Source of the DNA: AC-32 sp963766375
Lineage (GTDB): Bacteria; Actinomycetota; Thermoleophilia; Gaiellales; Gaiellaceae
Assembly (NCBI GenBank): GCA_963766375.1
Contig: CAVXZG010000013.1
Location: 147,106-211,105 of the forward strand
Length of the DNA: 64,000 bases
Reading direction: 5' to 3'
A program made the position numbers and the translations under genes. Each line of letters begins with the position of its first letter. Positions within the stretch are counted from its first letter, which is position 1. The notes beneath the pieces were generated by a model, which was given only the letters and a program-made list of their open reading frames with translations, ran no database searches and had not been told where the DNA came from. This document shows positions 9,661 to 19,543 of the stretch, piece by piece.

Positions 9661-10188
9661 ATGGTTCCCGAAGCACCCCTGGAGCAGACCGAGACCGGCC
9701 TCGTCCCGAAGGGAGAAGGCTGGTTCATCGTCAACGCCAAAGAGGCACGCTGGGCCGAGCACGAGAAGTTCGGCTCGGGAACGGTTTTCGAAGGCGACCC
9801 CGAGTTCAAGGAGCTCGGGATCAACATCGGGGTGCTCGAGCCTGGCCAGCCTGCGTGTCTTTACCACCGCGAGAGCGCGCAGGAGGACTTTCTCGTCCTC
9901 CGGGGTGAGTGCCTGCTGCTCATCGAGGAGGAGGAGCACCCCTTGAAGGCGTGGGATTTCGTCCACTGCCCGCCCTGGACCGACCACGTCTTCGTCGGCG
10001 CGGGCGACGCGCCTTGCATGATCCTCGCGGTCGGCTCTCGTGCCAGCCAGGACATCGTCTACCCGGTCTCAGAGGTTGCGGGCCGCCACGGTGCGAGCGT
10101 CGAGACGGAGACGCCGAACCCCAAGGAGGCGTACGCGCCGTTCGGTAGGTCGGCGGACGCCCCTTACCGCGGCCAGCTCGACGCTTGA
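9661..10188 (+). CDS. Cupin-domain protein
   Basis: A 175-residue single-domain cupin. It shows the first cupin motif region (GQPACLYHRESAQEDFLVLRG, with His/Glu metal-ligand candidates) and the second (WDFVHCPPWTDHVFVGAGDAP). ATG 9661 is chosen because GGAGG ends 5 nt upstream; an in-frame TTG at 9649 is less likely. Members are often metal-dependent sugar isomerases or sensors of small molecules, and the substrate cannot be predicted. The gene directly abuts the broken PfpI-like stub, whose 3' end supplies its SD. It is convergent with tRNA-Arg(TCG). Confidence 0.8.
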   Translation: MVPEAPLEQTETGLVPKGEGWFIVNAKEARWAEHEKFGSGTVFEGDPEFKELGINIGVLEPGQPACLYHRESAQEDFLVLRGECLLLIEEEEHPLKAWDFVHCPPWTDHVFVGAGDAPCMILAVGSRASQDIVYPVSEVAGRHGASVETETPNPKEAYAPFGRSADAPYRGQLDA

Positions 10189-10205
10189 GCGAGGCGTTCG
10201 CAGCA

Positions 10206-10276
10206 TGGCCCCGGGAGGAGTCGAACCTCCGCACACGGATTCGAAGTCCGTTGCTCTTCCGCTGAGCTACGGGGCC
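10206..10276 (-). tRNA. tRNA-Arg (TCG)
   Basis: A 71-nt cloverleaf on the minus strand: acceptor GGCCCCG/CGGGGCC with discriminator A, anticodon stem ACGGA/TCCGT around CTTCGAA (anticodon TCG), T arm GGAGG-TTCGACT-CCTCC. All loops are normal. Confidence 0.93.
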
Positions 10277-10451
10277 CTGAAATGAGTTTGCCAGACCATC
10301 TCGCGTTCCCGGCACGTCGGTGGCGGTGCGTCGCCGGAAGACACAGTGCTCCTGGCACGGGTCTGGAGAGCGACGTGCCGCCAGCGGCGTGAGGCGCCCG
10401 CTGGAGGCCGGCTCCGCCGGCCGCAAGTGGGTGCCGGCGGGGGACGCGAGG

Positions 10452-10525
10452 GGTGGCGGACGGGACTCGAACCCGCGACCACCGGGACCACAACCCGGGG
10501 CTCTACCAACTGAGCTACCGCCACC
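10452..10525 (-). tRNA. tRNA-His (GTG)
   Basis: A cloverleaf on the minus strand: acceptor GTGGCGG/CCGCCAC plus the extra G at position -1 opposite C73, the hallmark of tRNA-His. Anticodon stem CCGGG/CCCGG surrounds TTGTGGT (anticodon GTG); the T arm is GCGGG-TTCGAGT-CCCGT. The 175 bp between this and tRNA-Arg(TCG) hold no other recognisable feature. Confidence 0.93.
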
Positions 10526-10561
10526 GCGAGGGAGACAGGATAGCCCGTTGAGCGCCGAAAG

Positions 10562-10765
10562 CTACGCCGCGCTGGCGGCGGGGAGGTGGCGCCGGATCAG
10601 TGCCTGGACGAGCTCCTGCTGGGCTCGGACGAGCTCGATGCGGTTGCGCTCGAGCTCCTCGGCGGCGACACCGACGGTGCGCATCGTCTGCCGCTCGTAG
10701 ACGAGCCCGCGGATCTCGTCGCTCAGCGACTCGACCGTGGGGAGTTGGATGACCGTTGCGTTCAT
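10562..10765 (-). CDS. Small coiled-coil protein, function unknown
   Basis: A 67-residue soluble protein, not recognised. After a short N-terminus (MNATVIQLPTVESLSDEIR) it is predicted almost wholly helical, with heptad-like Leu/Ile/Val spacing (LERNRIELVRAQQELVQALI), so a small dimeric coiled coil is plausible. It lies between tRNA-His and tRNA-Leu on the same strand and could be co-transcribed with them. ATG start; no strong SD. Confidence 0.5.
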   Translation of the reverse strand: MNATVIQLPTVESLSDEIRGLVYERQTMRTVGVAAEELERNRIELVRAQQELVQALIRRHLPAASAA

Positions 10766-10826
10766 GACGAGGCTTGAGACTGCTCTCGTCCGTATTAGTT
10801 AGCGGTCGGCCGATTTCCTCTTTGAG

Positions 10827-10915
10827 TGCGGGCGGGAGGAACTCGAACCTCTAAGGGACGTTAGGCCCCAACGGGACCTAAAGCCCGCCGCGTCTGCCAG
10901 TTCCGCCACGCCCGC
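10827..10915 (-). tRNA. tRNA-Leu (TAG) with enlarged anticodon and T loops
   Basis: An 89-nt class II tRNA on the minus strand: acceptor GCGGGCG/CGCCCGC, discriminator A, D stem GCG/CGC, and a long variable arm (GGGGCCTAACGTCCC). The anticodon stem pairs as GCGGG/CCCGT, which leaves an 8-nt loop CTTTAGGT instead of 7. The T stem pairs AGAGG/CCTCC (outer pair weak), which leaves an 8-nt loop TTCGAGTT instead of the near-universal 7. Both extra bases lie next to T runs. The other five tRNAs of the window are regular. Either two insertion errors in the assembly or a truly altered tRNA. Confidence 0.8.
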
Positions 10916-10984
10916 GCGTTCCGGGGAGGATACGACCCGCTCGGGCGAGCGGGTTGCTCCGGTGCCTCGGTCCACTTTGCTTGA

Positions 10985-12349
10985 ATGGGCCGGGCGATGG
11001 CGACGCAGGTCGAGGAGCTGCCCGACAACAAGGTTCGACTCACGGTCGAGGTCCCACAGGAGGACCTCGAGCATGCTGTCGAGCACGCGACCTCGGACCT
11101 GGCCGGCTCGGTCAAGGTGCCGGGCTTTCGTGAGGGGAAGGTGCCGGTGGAGGTGCTGCAGGCCCGCCTCGGCCGCGAGCGGATCTTCAAGGAGGCCGTC
11201 GAGAGTCACATCGGCGGTTGGTTCATGAACGCCGCCGCGACCACGCGCATCCGGCCGATCGCCGCGCCCGAGTACGACTACGAGCTGCCGAACTCCGAGG
11301 ACGAGGACTTCCAGTTCACCGCCACCGTGCCCGTACAGCCCAAGCCGGAGCCCGCCGACTGGACCGAGCTCGAGGTGCCGTACGCCGAGCCCGAGATTCC
11401 CGAGGGGCTGATCGACCAGGAGCTCGAGGAGCTGCGTGCCTCCGTCGCGGAGCTGGCGCCGGTCGAAGGCCGCCCGGCCCGAACCGGCGACGTGCTCGTG
11501 GTGGACGCGCTGGACGAGGCCGGCGAAGGGCAGCGCGACCTCGTCGTCGAGCTCGGCTCCGGCCGGCTCGTCGAGGAGATCGAGCGCGCGCTCACAGGCG
11601 CCTCGCAGGGCGAGACCAAGGAGGTCGAGTTCGAGCTCGCGGACGGCTCGACCGGAACGGCGAAGGTCGAGGTCAAGGAACTGAAGGAGAAAGTGCTGCC
11701 GCCGCTGGACGACGAGCTGGCCAAGGCCGCGAGCGAGTTCGACACCCTGGAGGAGCTCCGGGCCGACATCGAGCACCGGATCCAAGAGGTGCTCGAGGAA
11801 GAGGCGGAGACGCAGTTCCGCTCGGCTGCCGTCGACCGGCTGGTCGAAGCCTCGGACGTTCAGGTCGGCGGGCCGCTCGTCGAGGCGCGGACGCGCGAGC
11901 TGCTGAACGGGCTCGGCCGCTCGCTCGAGCGCCGGGGCATCAGCGCCGAGGCGTACTTCCAGCTCTCCGGCCAGACGGCCGACCAGCTCGTCGAGCGCAT
12001 GGGAGCCGAGGCGGCGCTCTCGGTCGCGCGCGAGCTCGTGCTGGAGGCTGTCGCCGACCAGCTCGGCCTCGAGGTCAGCGACGAGGAGATCGAGGAGTTG
12101 ATCCGCGAGCAGGCGGAGCTTCAGGGCGACGACGCGGACGAAGCGATCAAGCAGGTCTTCAGCGACGACCGCCAGGAGGCGCTGCGCGGCGACCTCCGTC
12201 TGCGCAAGGCGCTCGACCGCGTGGCGGCCGAAGCGAAGCGCGTCCCGGTCGAGGTCGCGCGCGCACGAGAAGAAATTTGGACGCCCGACAAGGAAACGCC
12301 CAAGACAGAGACGAAACTGTGGACCCCCGGCAGCAAGGAGCCAGCATGA
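10985..12349 (+). CDS. tig: Trigger factor
   Basis: Ribosome-bound chaperone and peptidyl-prolyl isomerase for nascent chains, 454 residues. The N-terminal ribosome-binding domain carries the signature VPGFREGKVP (the GFRxGKxP loop that docks at L23). The middle FKBP-type domain runs from about 155 to 240 (RTGDVLVVDALDE, LTGASQGETKEVEF), and the C-terminal helical arms follow. An acidic/Thr-rich tail (DKETPKTETK) ends the protein. ATG 10985 is used; ATG 10997 is an in-frame alternative. The TGA overlaps the clpP ATG by 4 bp, so tig-clpP-clpX form one proteostasis operon. Confidence 0.95.
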   Translation: MGRAMATQVEELPDNKVRLTVEVPQEDLEHAVEHATSDLAGSVKVPGFREGKVPVEVLQARLGRERIFKEAVESHIGGWFMNAAATTRIRPIAAPEYDYELPNSEDEDFQFTATVPVQPKPEPADWTELEVPYAEPEIPEGLIDQELEELRASVAELAPVEGRPARTGDVLVVDALDEAGEGQRDLVVELGSGRLVEEIERALTGASQGETKEVEFELADGSTGTAKVEVKELKEKVLPPLDDELAKAASEFDTLEELRADIEHRIQEVLEEEAETQFRSAAVDRLVEASDVQVGGPLVEARTRELLNGLGRSLERRGISAEAYFQLSGQTADQLVERMGAEAALSVARELVLEAVADQLGLEVSDEEIEELIREQAELQGDDADEAIKQVFSDDRQEALRGDLRLRKALDRVAAEAKRVPVEVARAREEIWTPDKETPKTETKLWTPGSKEPA

Positions 12350-12957
12350 GCCCGTTGATCCCGATGGTGATCGAGCAGACTTCCCGAGGCGAGCGCGCGT
12401 TCGACATCTACTCGCGCCTCCTGAACGAGCGAATCATCTTCCTCGGCACGGCCGTGGACGACCAGATCGCCAACCTGATCATCGCGCAGCTCCTGCATCT
12501 CGAATCCGAGGACCCCGACAAGGACGTCTCGATCTACGTCAACTCGCCGGGCGGCTCCGTGTACCACGGGCTCGCGATCTACGACACGATGCAGTTCATC
12601 AAGCCCGACGTCCAGACCATCTGCGTCGGGACCGCGATGTCGATGGGCGCACTCCTCCTTGCCGGCGGCGCGAAAGGAAAGCGAATGGCGCTGCCGAACG
12701 CCAAGATCCTGATCCACCAGGTCTGGGGCGGCTTCCAGGGGCAGGCGACCGACATCGAGATCCATGCCCGTGAAACCATTGCCCTCAAGCGGCGGCTCGA
12801 GGAGATCATGTCGGAGCACACGGGACAACCAATGGAAAAAGTCTCCAAGGACATGGAGCGCGACTACTTCATGACCCCGCAAGAAGCCAAGGACTACGGC
12901 ATCATCGACAACGTGATCATTCACCGCGATACGGCGAAAGACGGCGTCAAGCCCTAG
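12346..12957 (+). CDS. clpP: ATP-dependent Clp protease proteolytic subunit
   Basis: A 203-residue serine peptidase that assembles as a tetradecamer and degrades substrates threaded by ClpX or ClpC. The catalytic Ser lies in GTAMSMGALLL, the His in KILIHQVWGG, and the Asp in the region just after RDYFMTPQEA. The oligomerisation/handle helix region (KRRLEEIMSEHTG) is intact. The start ATG overlaps the tig stop (ATGA), so it is translationally coupled; clpX follows after 33 bp. Actinobacteria often have two clpP genes; only one is in this window. Confidence 0.96.
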   Translation: MSPLIPMVIEQTSRGERAFDIYSRLLNERIIFLGTAVDDQIANLIIAQLLHLESEDPDKDVSIYVNSPGGSVYHGLAIYDTMQFIKPDVQTICVGTAMSMGALLLAGGAKGKRMALPNAKILIHQVWGGFQGQATDIEIHARETIALKRRLEEIMSEHTGQPMEKVSKDMERDYFMTPQEAKDYGIIDNVIIHRDTAKDGVKP

Positions 12958-12990
12958 CAGTCCGGACGTTTTCCAGCTAAAAGGAGAGAC

Positions 12991-14268
<1,278 letters not shown>

Positions 14269-14271
14269 AAA

Positions 14272-14298
14272 CACGGAGGAACCCCTGGTTCCCCCGTG
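14272..14298 (+). terminator. Hairpin terminator between clpX and the convergent membrane-protein gene
   Basis: A 12-bp stem (CACGGAGGAACC / GGTTCCCCCGTG, one mismatch) with a 3-nt loop CCT, starting 4 nt after the clpX stop. There is no U tract. Its core GGAACCCCTGGTTCCC recurs after the aldehyde dehydrogenase gene at 58.28 kb. The remaining ~140 bp to the next gene hold nothing else recognisable. Confidence 0.55.
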
Positions 14299-14441
14299 AG
14301 CCCCCTCCTTGCGGGCGGTTGCGCACCGCTCGCGTTCCAGGAGCCGCCCGAGGACAAGTGTGGGGCCGGCGTTCTTGGCGTAGTAAGCCTCGCCGGGCCA
14401 AGCCCGGCTCCGGCGGCCAATGGCTGGGTCACGAGGCGCCT

Positions 14442-15392
14442 CTAAGGCGTCTGTTCGGACTTTCGGGCCGCCTTCGCGCGGCCGATGATCTCGCCCAGCC
14501 GCAGCGTTCGCAGCATCAGGAAGACGGCGATGGCCGCGACCGCGACGTTGAAGACCACGATGGCGATGTTCGTGCCGACGCTGAAGGCGAGCAGCTCCGA
14601 GGACGAGGCCTGACCCCTGAGGACGTAGACGAGCAGACCCTGCTTGGTGCCCGCGCCGCCCGGTGAGAACGGCAACAGCGTGGCGAGGCTGTCCACCGTC
14701 TGCGCCAGCAGCGCGTTGTGCACCGTCGCCGTGACGTGGAAGGCACGCAGGAAGAAGAAGAGGGAAGCGATCCGGAGCACCCAGCTCAGCACCTGCCAGC
14801 TCACAACCTCGCGCGCGTACCGCCGCCGGTCGCGCAGGATCGCGAAGCCGGCGCCGACGCGCTGCTTGAAGCCCTCGATGTGCCGGGACGCCCACCAGGC
14901 GAACCAGAGCGCGGCGAGGGTCAGCAGCGCGACCGCCGTGGCCGTCAGGCGTCCATTCCGCAGGAGCCAGCCCCAGTCGAAGGAGGGAAGGTTCGGCAGG
15001 ACGTTGAGGCCCGGCAGCACGCCCTGCGTCAGCGCCCAGATGAAGATTGCGCCCGCCAGCACCAGGTCGACGAGCGTCTCGGTGAAGAGGGTGGAGGCGA
15101 GCGTGGTGTACGTCGTGCCCGGGACCTTCTGCCGGACGAGGTAGAGCTTGACCAGGTCGCCGCCCCTCCCGGGCACGATCGAGTTGACGCCGACTCCCGC
15201 CACGTAGGCGCCGAAGACGGGCCCCAGCGGCACGTTGGTCTCCGGGTAGGCGGCCCGGATGATGTTGCGCCAGGCGACGGTCCGCACGGCGACTTTGGCG
15301 AAGTGCAGCGCGAGCGCGATCGCGAGCGCCGCCCAGCTGACCGAGGCCAGCTGATCGAAGAAGACCCGAACCGCGTGAAAGAACTCGCCCAC
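14442..15392 (-). CDS. Flippase-like / lysylphosphatidylglycerol synthetase TM-region protein
   Basis: A 316-residue polytopic inner-membrane protein of the AglD/MprF-N-terminal type. It has about eight hydrophobic helices and the family-typical motifs VGVNSIVPGRGGDLVKLYLV near residues 68-87 and LLPFSPGGAGTKQGLLVYV near 240. No soluble synthetase domain is attached, so it is more likely a lipid or lipid-linked-sugar flippase-type protein than an aminoacyl-PG synthase. It is transcribed divergently from valS with only 19 bp between the start codons. Confidence 0.75.
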   Translation of the reverse strand: MGEFFHAVRVFFDQLASVSWAALAIALALHFAKVAVRTVAWRNIIRAAYPETNVPLGPVFGAYVAGVGVNSIVPGRGGDLVKLYLVRQKVPGTTYTTLASTLFTETLVDLVLAGAIFIWALTQGVLPGLNVLPNLPSFDWGWLLRNGRLTATAVALLTLAALWFAWWASRHIEGFKQRVGAGFAILRDRRRYAREVVSWQVLSWVLRIASLFFFLRAFHVTATVHNALLAQTVDSLATLLPFSPGGAGTKQGLLVYVLRGQASSSELLAFSVGTNIAIVVFNVAVAAIAVFLMLRTLRLGEIIGRAKAARKSEQTP

Positions 15393-15411
15393 GTCTTCGT
15401 AAACTTGCCTG

Positions 15412-17829
15412 ATGGAGCCGCTCTACAAGCCCCGAGGCGTCGAGGAACGCTGGCAGCGCACGTGGGAGGAGGAGGGTCTCTACAACGCGGAGCCCGGCAC
15501 TGGCCGCGAGACATTCGTCGTCGCGCATCCGCCGCCGAACGTCACGGGCGCGCTCCACACGGGCCATGCGCTCCAGATTTCCCTGGCCGACCTGCTCGTC
15601 CGCTGGCACCGCATGCGCGGCTTCGAGACCGCCTTCCTGACCGGCTACGACCACGCCGGGATCTCGACCCAGAACGCCGTCGAGAAGCACCTCGTCGAGC
15701 AGGGCACCTCCCGCGAGGAGGTCGGCCGCGAACGCTTCGTGGAGATCGTCTGGGACTGGCTGCGGCAGTACGGCGGGACGATCATGAGCCAGTTCAGGCG
15801 CATGGGAGCCTCGATGGACTACCGGCGCGAGCGGTTCACGATGGACGACGCGTACGTCCGGGCGGTGATGCGCTTCTTCGTCCACCTCTACCGCAAGGGC
15901 TGGATCTACCGCGCGAACCGGATCATCAACTGGTGCCCGTACCACGCGACGTCGCTGTCGGATCTCGAGCTCGTGCACGAGGAGGTGGATGATGCGCTGA
16001 CCTACGTGCGGTACCCGTTCGCGGACGATCCCGAGGATGGAGTCACGATCGCGACGGCGCGTCCAGCGACGATCCTGGCAGACGTAGCCGTCGCCGTGAG
16101 CCCGGGCGACGAGCGCTGGCGCCAGGCCGTGGGGCGCGAGGTGGTCGTTCCGTTCGCCGAGCGCTCGGTGCCCGTGATCGAGGACGAGCGGGTCGATCCG
16201 GAGTTCGGCACGGGTGCTCTCAAGGTGACGCCCGGGCACGATCCGCTCGATTTCGAGATCGGCCGCACGCACGAGCTTCCCGAGCTGACGGTGATCGGCC
16301 CCGACGGGCGCATGAACGACGCTGCCGGCGAGCTCGCCGGGCTGACCCAGGACGAGGCAGAGGAACGGATCCTCGCCTGGATCCGCGACCGCGGCCTGCT
16401 GGTCAAGCGCGAGGCTTACCGGCACTCGATCGCGCTCTGCGAGCGCTGCAAGAGCCGGATTGAGCCGCTGATCTCGCTGCAGTGGTGGTGCCGCATGGAC
16501 GAGCTGAAGCAACCTGCGCTCGCCGCCCTACGCGACAACCGCGTGCGCTACCACCCGCCCTCGCAGCACCGCTACGCAATCGACTCGCTCGAGACGGCGC
16601 CCGACTGGAACATCTCGCGACAGATCTGGTGGGGCCACCAGCTCCCGGTCTGGGAGTGCCCCGACGGGCACGTCACGGTCGAGGAGACGGAGCCTGCAGC
16701 GTGCGCCGAATGCGGCTCGACCGAGCTGACGCGCAGTCAGGACGTGCTCGACACCTGGTTCTCATCCGCGCTCTGGCCTTTCGCGATCCTCGGCTGGCCC
16801 GAGGAGACGCCCGAGCTCGAGGCCTGGTACCCCGGCACGCTCAACACGACTGCCCGCGAGATCATCCGCCTCTGGGAGAACCGGATGATCTTCTCCGGGC
16901 TCGAGCTGATGGCCGAGGTTCCCTTCCGGCACGTGATCATCCACACGACGGTGCTCGCCTCAGATGGGCGCCGGATGTCCAAGAGCCTCGGCACCGGGCT
17001 CGACCCGCTCGAGCTGATCGACCGGCACGGCGCCGACTCGACCCGTTACGGGCTGCTGAAGCTGTCGTCTTCGCAGGACGTGCGTTTCTCCGAGGGCGCG
17101 GTCGAGGAGGGGCGCAAGCTGGCGAACAAGCTGTGGAACGTCTCGCGGCTGATCCTCGCCAACGTCGGTGACGCGCGCGCCGAGCAGCGTCCGCGGGCGC
17201 TCGAAGAGCGCTGGATCGCGGCGCGGCTCGACGGGGCGCAGCGCGAGCTCGAGCAGCATCTCGAGGCGTTCGACTTCTCACCCGCGACGAACGTTCTCTA
17301 CCACGTCACCTTCGACGACTTCTGCGACTGGTACGCGGAGGCGATCAAGCCTCGCCTCTACCAGGGCGACGCAGACGCCCAGGCGACGGCGCTCGCGAAC
17401 CTCGAGCGGTTGCTGAAGCTGCTCCACCCGGTGATGCCGCACGTGACCGAGGAGATCTGGTCGAACCTGCCGGATCGCGAGACGCGCCTGATCGTCGCCC
17501 CGTGGCCGGAGCCGCTTGGGGCCGAAGACGTGGAAGCCGAGTTCGAGCCGATCAGAACGGCAGCCGAGGTCTTCCGTCGCGCCGGCGTGCGCCCGTCCCT
17601 GGAAGGCGAGCAGCAGCGGATCTTCGAGGCGGTGGTGAAGCCTGAGCGCGTCAAGGCCGACGGCGGCAACGTCGACGCCGAGCTGGAGCGGCTGCGCGGC
17701 GAGATCGCCCGCGCCGAGGGCATGCTGGCGAACGAGCGCTTCGTCGGGAATGCACCCGAGGAGGTGGTCGCGGCGGAGCGCGAGAAGCTGGAGCGGTACC
17801 GTCGCGAGCTCGATGCGCTCAGCGCTTGA
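15412..17829 (+). CDS. valS: Valyl-tRNA synthetase
   Basis: Class I synthetase of 805 residues that charges tRNA-Val. The HIGH-type motif is HTGHALQ (about 45-51), after the family-typical PPPNVTGALH. The editing domain follows (about 190-330, ATARPATILADVAVAV, GTGALKVTPGHDPLDFEI). The catalytic core contains WWGHQLPVW, and the KMSKS-type loop is RRMSKSLGTG. The anticodon-binding domain and a C-terminal coiled coil (ELERLRGEIARAEGML) complete it. TAAACT at 15400-15405 sits 6 nt before the ATG with no SD, so the mRNA is probably leaderless. The stop overlaps the folC start by 17 bp. Confidence 0.96.
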   Translation: MEPLYKPRGVEERWQRTWEEEGLYNAEPGTGRETFVVAHPPPNVTGALHTGHALQISLADLLVRWHRMRGFETAFLTGYDHAGISTQNAVEKHLVEQGTSREEVGRERFVEIVWDWLRQYGGTIMSQFRRMGASMDYRRERFTMDDAYVRAVMRFFVHLYRKGWIYRANRIINWCPYHATSLSDLELVHEEVDDALTYVRYPFADDPEDGVTIATARPATILADVAVAVSPGDERWRQAVGREVVVPFAERSVPVIEDERVDPEFGTGALKVTPGHDPLDFEIGRTHELPELTVIGPDGRMNDAAGELAGLTQDEAEERILAWIRDRGLLVKREAYRHSIALCERCKSRIEPLISLQWWCRMDELKQPALAALRDNRVRYHPPSQHRYAIDSLETAPDWNISRQIWWGHQLPVWECPDGHVTVEETEPAACAECGSTELTRSQDVLDTWFSSALWPFAILGWPEETPELEAWYPGTLNTTAREIIRLWENRMIFSGLELMAEVPFRHVIIHTTVLASDGRRMSKSLGTGLDPLELIDRHGADSTRYGLLKLSSSQDVRFSEGAVEEGRKLANKLWNVSRLILANVGDARAEQRPRALEERWIAARLDGAQRELEQHLEAFDFSPATNVLYHVTFDDFCDWYAEAIKPRLYQGDADAQATALANLERLLKLLHPVMPHVTEEIWSNLPDRETRLIVAPWPEPLGAEDVEAEFEPIRTAAEVFRRAGVRPSLEGEQQRIFEAVVKPERVKADGGNVDAELERLRGEIARAEGMLANERFVGNAPEEVVAAEREKLERYRRELDALSA

Positions 17830-18910
17830 CTGGCTGGAGTCGCTGTCGCCGTGGCCGGAGGAGTTCGGCCTCGGCCGCATGCACGCGCTCCTGACCGCGC
17901 TCGGTGAGCCGCAGCGCGCCTTCCCGGCGATCCACGTCGTCGGGACGAACGGCAAGTCGACGGCGACCCGGCGGGCCGCGGCCTTCCTCGGACGCGAGGG
18001 CGTGCTCGCCGGTGCCTACACCTCGCCGCACGTGGCCGGTTGGAGCGAGCGCGTGCAGGTGGACGGCGAGGACGCCGATCTCGAAGAGGCGCTCGAGCGC
18101 GTTCGCCCTGCCGCCGAGCGGCTCGGGGCGACGCAGTTCGAGGTGCTCACCGCGGCCGCGCTGGCCGAATTTGCCGAAGCGGAAGTCGGGGTGGCGGTCG
18201 TCGAGGCCGGTCTCGGCGGGCGGCTGGATGCGACCAACGTCCTCGCCGCGACGGTGGTCGCGCTGACCAACGTCTCGCTCGACCACACCGACGTGCTCGG
18301 CGAGACCCGCGAGGCGATCGCGGAGGAGAAGCTGGCCGTGGTCACACCGGGTGCGACGGTCGTCCTCGGCGAGCCGGAATGGGACTCGCGCGCGCGCGCG
18401 CGAGGGGCGACCGCCGTCGTCAATGCGAAGGACGTTGGCCGTGCCGCCGCCGAGGCCTTTCTCGGCAGGCCGCTCGAGGGCGAGGTCGAGATCCTCTTGC
18501 CCGGCCGCTTCGAGCAGGTGGGAGACGACGTCTTCGCGGGTGCCCACAACCCGGCCGGGGTGGCCTGGCTGCTCGAGCGGCTCCCGCGGCAGGACTACGT
18601 GGTGGTGGCGTCGATCCTCGCCGACAAGGACGTCGAGGCGATGCTGGAAGCGCTCGCGACTGCCGGGCGCGCCCTCGTCGCCACCTCCTCGAGGAGCGCC
18701 CGTGCGCTCCCGGCCGACGAGCTCGCCAGGCGTGCGGCTCCGTTCTTCGAGGCGGTCGAGCCCGTCGCCGACCCGGGGGAGGCACTTGCCCGTGCACGTG
18801 AGCTCGCCGGCGACGACGGCGCCGTCCTCGTGACCGGCTCTCTCTACCTTCTCGCAGACCTCGTTGTCCGACTACAACGCGTACCATGGGGAAGTTCGGC
18901 GAGCGCCTGA
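17813..18910 (+). CDS. folC: Folylpolyglutamate synthase / dihydrofolate synthase
   Basis: A 365-residue Mur-ligase-like enzyme that adds glutamate to folates. The P-loop is VVGTNGKSTATR (about 43-54), followed by the substrate loop YTSPHVAGWSERVQVDG. Further motifs are EAGLGGRLDATNV, TNVSLDHTDVLG and AGAHNPAGVAWLLE. ATG 17813 is chosen because the protein begins at the conserved SALDWLESL and lies inside the valS 3' end (17-bp overlap, coupled translation). The C-terminal domain is somewhat short, which is common in actinobacterial members. Confidence 0.93.
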   Translation: MRSALDWLESLSPWPEEFGLGRMHALLTALGEPQRAFPAIHVVGTNGKSTATRRAAAFLGREGVLAGAYTSPHVAGWSERVQVDGEDADLEEALERVRPAAERLGATQFEVLTAAALAEFAEAEVGVAVVEAGLGGRLDATNVLAATVVALTNVSLDHTDVLGETREAIAEEKLAVVTPGATVVLGEPEWDSRARARGATAVVNAKDVGRAAAEAFLGRPLEGEVEILLPGRFEQVGDDVFAGAHNPAGVAWLLERLPRQDYVVVASILADKDVEAMLEALATAGRALVATSSRSARALPADELARRAAPFFEAVEPVADPGEALARARELAGDDGAVLVTGSLYLLADLVVRLQRVPWGSSASA

Positions 18911-18999
18911 GCGTCTTCGCGGTGGCCGTCATCGTCGTCGTGACGATCGTCGGCCTCGCGTTTGGCGTCGGGTACCTCGTCGGGAAGCTTCTCCTCTGA
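18886..18999 (+). CDS. Small single-span membrane protein (37 aa)
   Basis: ATG 18886 to TGA 18999 encodes 37 residues: a charged start (MGKFGERLS), one long hydrophobic helix (VFAVAVIVVVTIVGLAFGVG) and LVGKLLL. It overlaps the folC 3' end in another frame. TACAAC at 18873-18878 lies exactly 7 nt before the ATG, the same element and spacing seen before sucA, so it has its own likely leaderless promoter. The next gene follows after 10 bp. Function unknown; possibly a small envelope protein. Confidence 0.5.
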   Translation: MGKFGERLSVFAVAVIVVVTIVGLAFGVGYLVGKLLL

Positions 19000-19009
19000 G
19001 GGAGGCGCG

Positions 19010-19531
19010 GTGCCTGTACTGGACAACGGACTCTTCGACTTCTTCAGCGCCGGCACCTGGGCGGTGATTCGCAACCTCACGATCTTCTTCGTGGGCGTCT
19101 TCTGGCTCTCGGTCGCGTTCTGGGTCCACAAGGACGCACGCCGCAGGATCGACGATCCCTGGCTCGTCGGGATGGCAACCGTGCTCGGCCTCGTGCCGCC
19201 TTTCGTCGGGGCTCTGATCTACATGCTCTTCCGCCCGCCCGAGTACCTCGAGGACGTGCGCGAGCGGGAGCTCGAGATCAAGGCGATGGAGCAACGGCTC
19301 TCGCGGCGCCCGGAGATGCACTGCCCGGTTTGCCGCGCTGAGGTGGACGCCTCGTTCCTGATCTGCCCGGTGTGCACCACCCGGCTGCGCCAGTCGTGCC
19401 GGGCCTGCAAGCAGCCGCTCGAGGCCCTCTGGCAGGTCTGCCCGTATTGCGAGACGCCGGTCGAGCCAGTCGCGGTCGAGCTGGGCCCGACGCAAGCACT
19501 GACGCCGCCGCGGCGCGAGCGCAGCGCGTAG
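19010..19531 (+). CDS. Membrane-anchored double zinc-ribbon protein
   Basis: A 173-residue protein with two N-terminal membrane spans (about 15-40 and 50-75: VIRNLTIFFVGVFWLSVAF, VGMATVLGLVPPFVGALIYML), a charged linker, then a zinc-ribbon region with at least four CxxC pairs (CPVCRAEV, CPVCTTRL, CRACKQPL, CPYCETPV). Such proteins are common in Thermoleophilia-like genomes and have no assigned function. GTG 19010 is chosen for its SD (GAGGGAGG); the frame stays open a little further upstream. It sits between the 37-aa membrane protein and ndk, 12 bp before the ndk start. Confidence 0.7.
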   Translation: MPVLDNGLFDFFSAGTWAVIRNLTIFFVGVFWLSVAFWVHKDARRRIDDPWLVGMATVLGLVPPFVGALIYMLFRPPEYLEDVRERELEIKAMEQRLSRRPEMHCPVCRAEVDASFLICPVCTTRLRQSCRACKQPLEALWQVCPYCETPVEPVAVELGPTQALTPPRRERSA

Positions 19532-19543
19532 CATCCGCCGCCG

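Noticed and set aside
10277..10451. A possible small gene between tRNA-Arg(TCG) and tRNA-His
   Set aside because: Open frames there are short, lack SD or -10 elements at the right distance and have no recognisable sequence.
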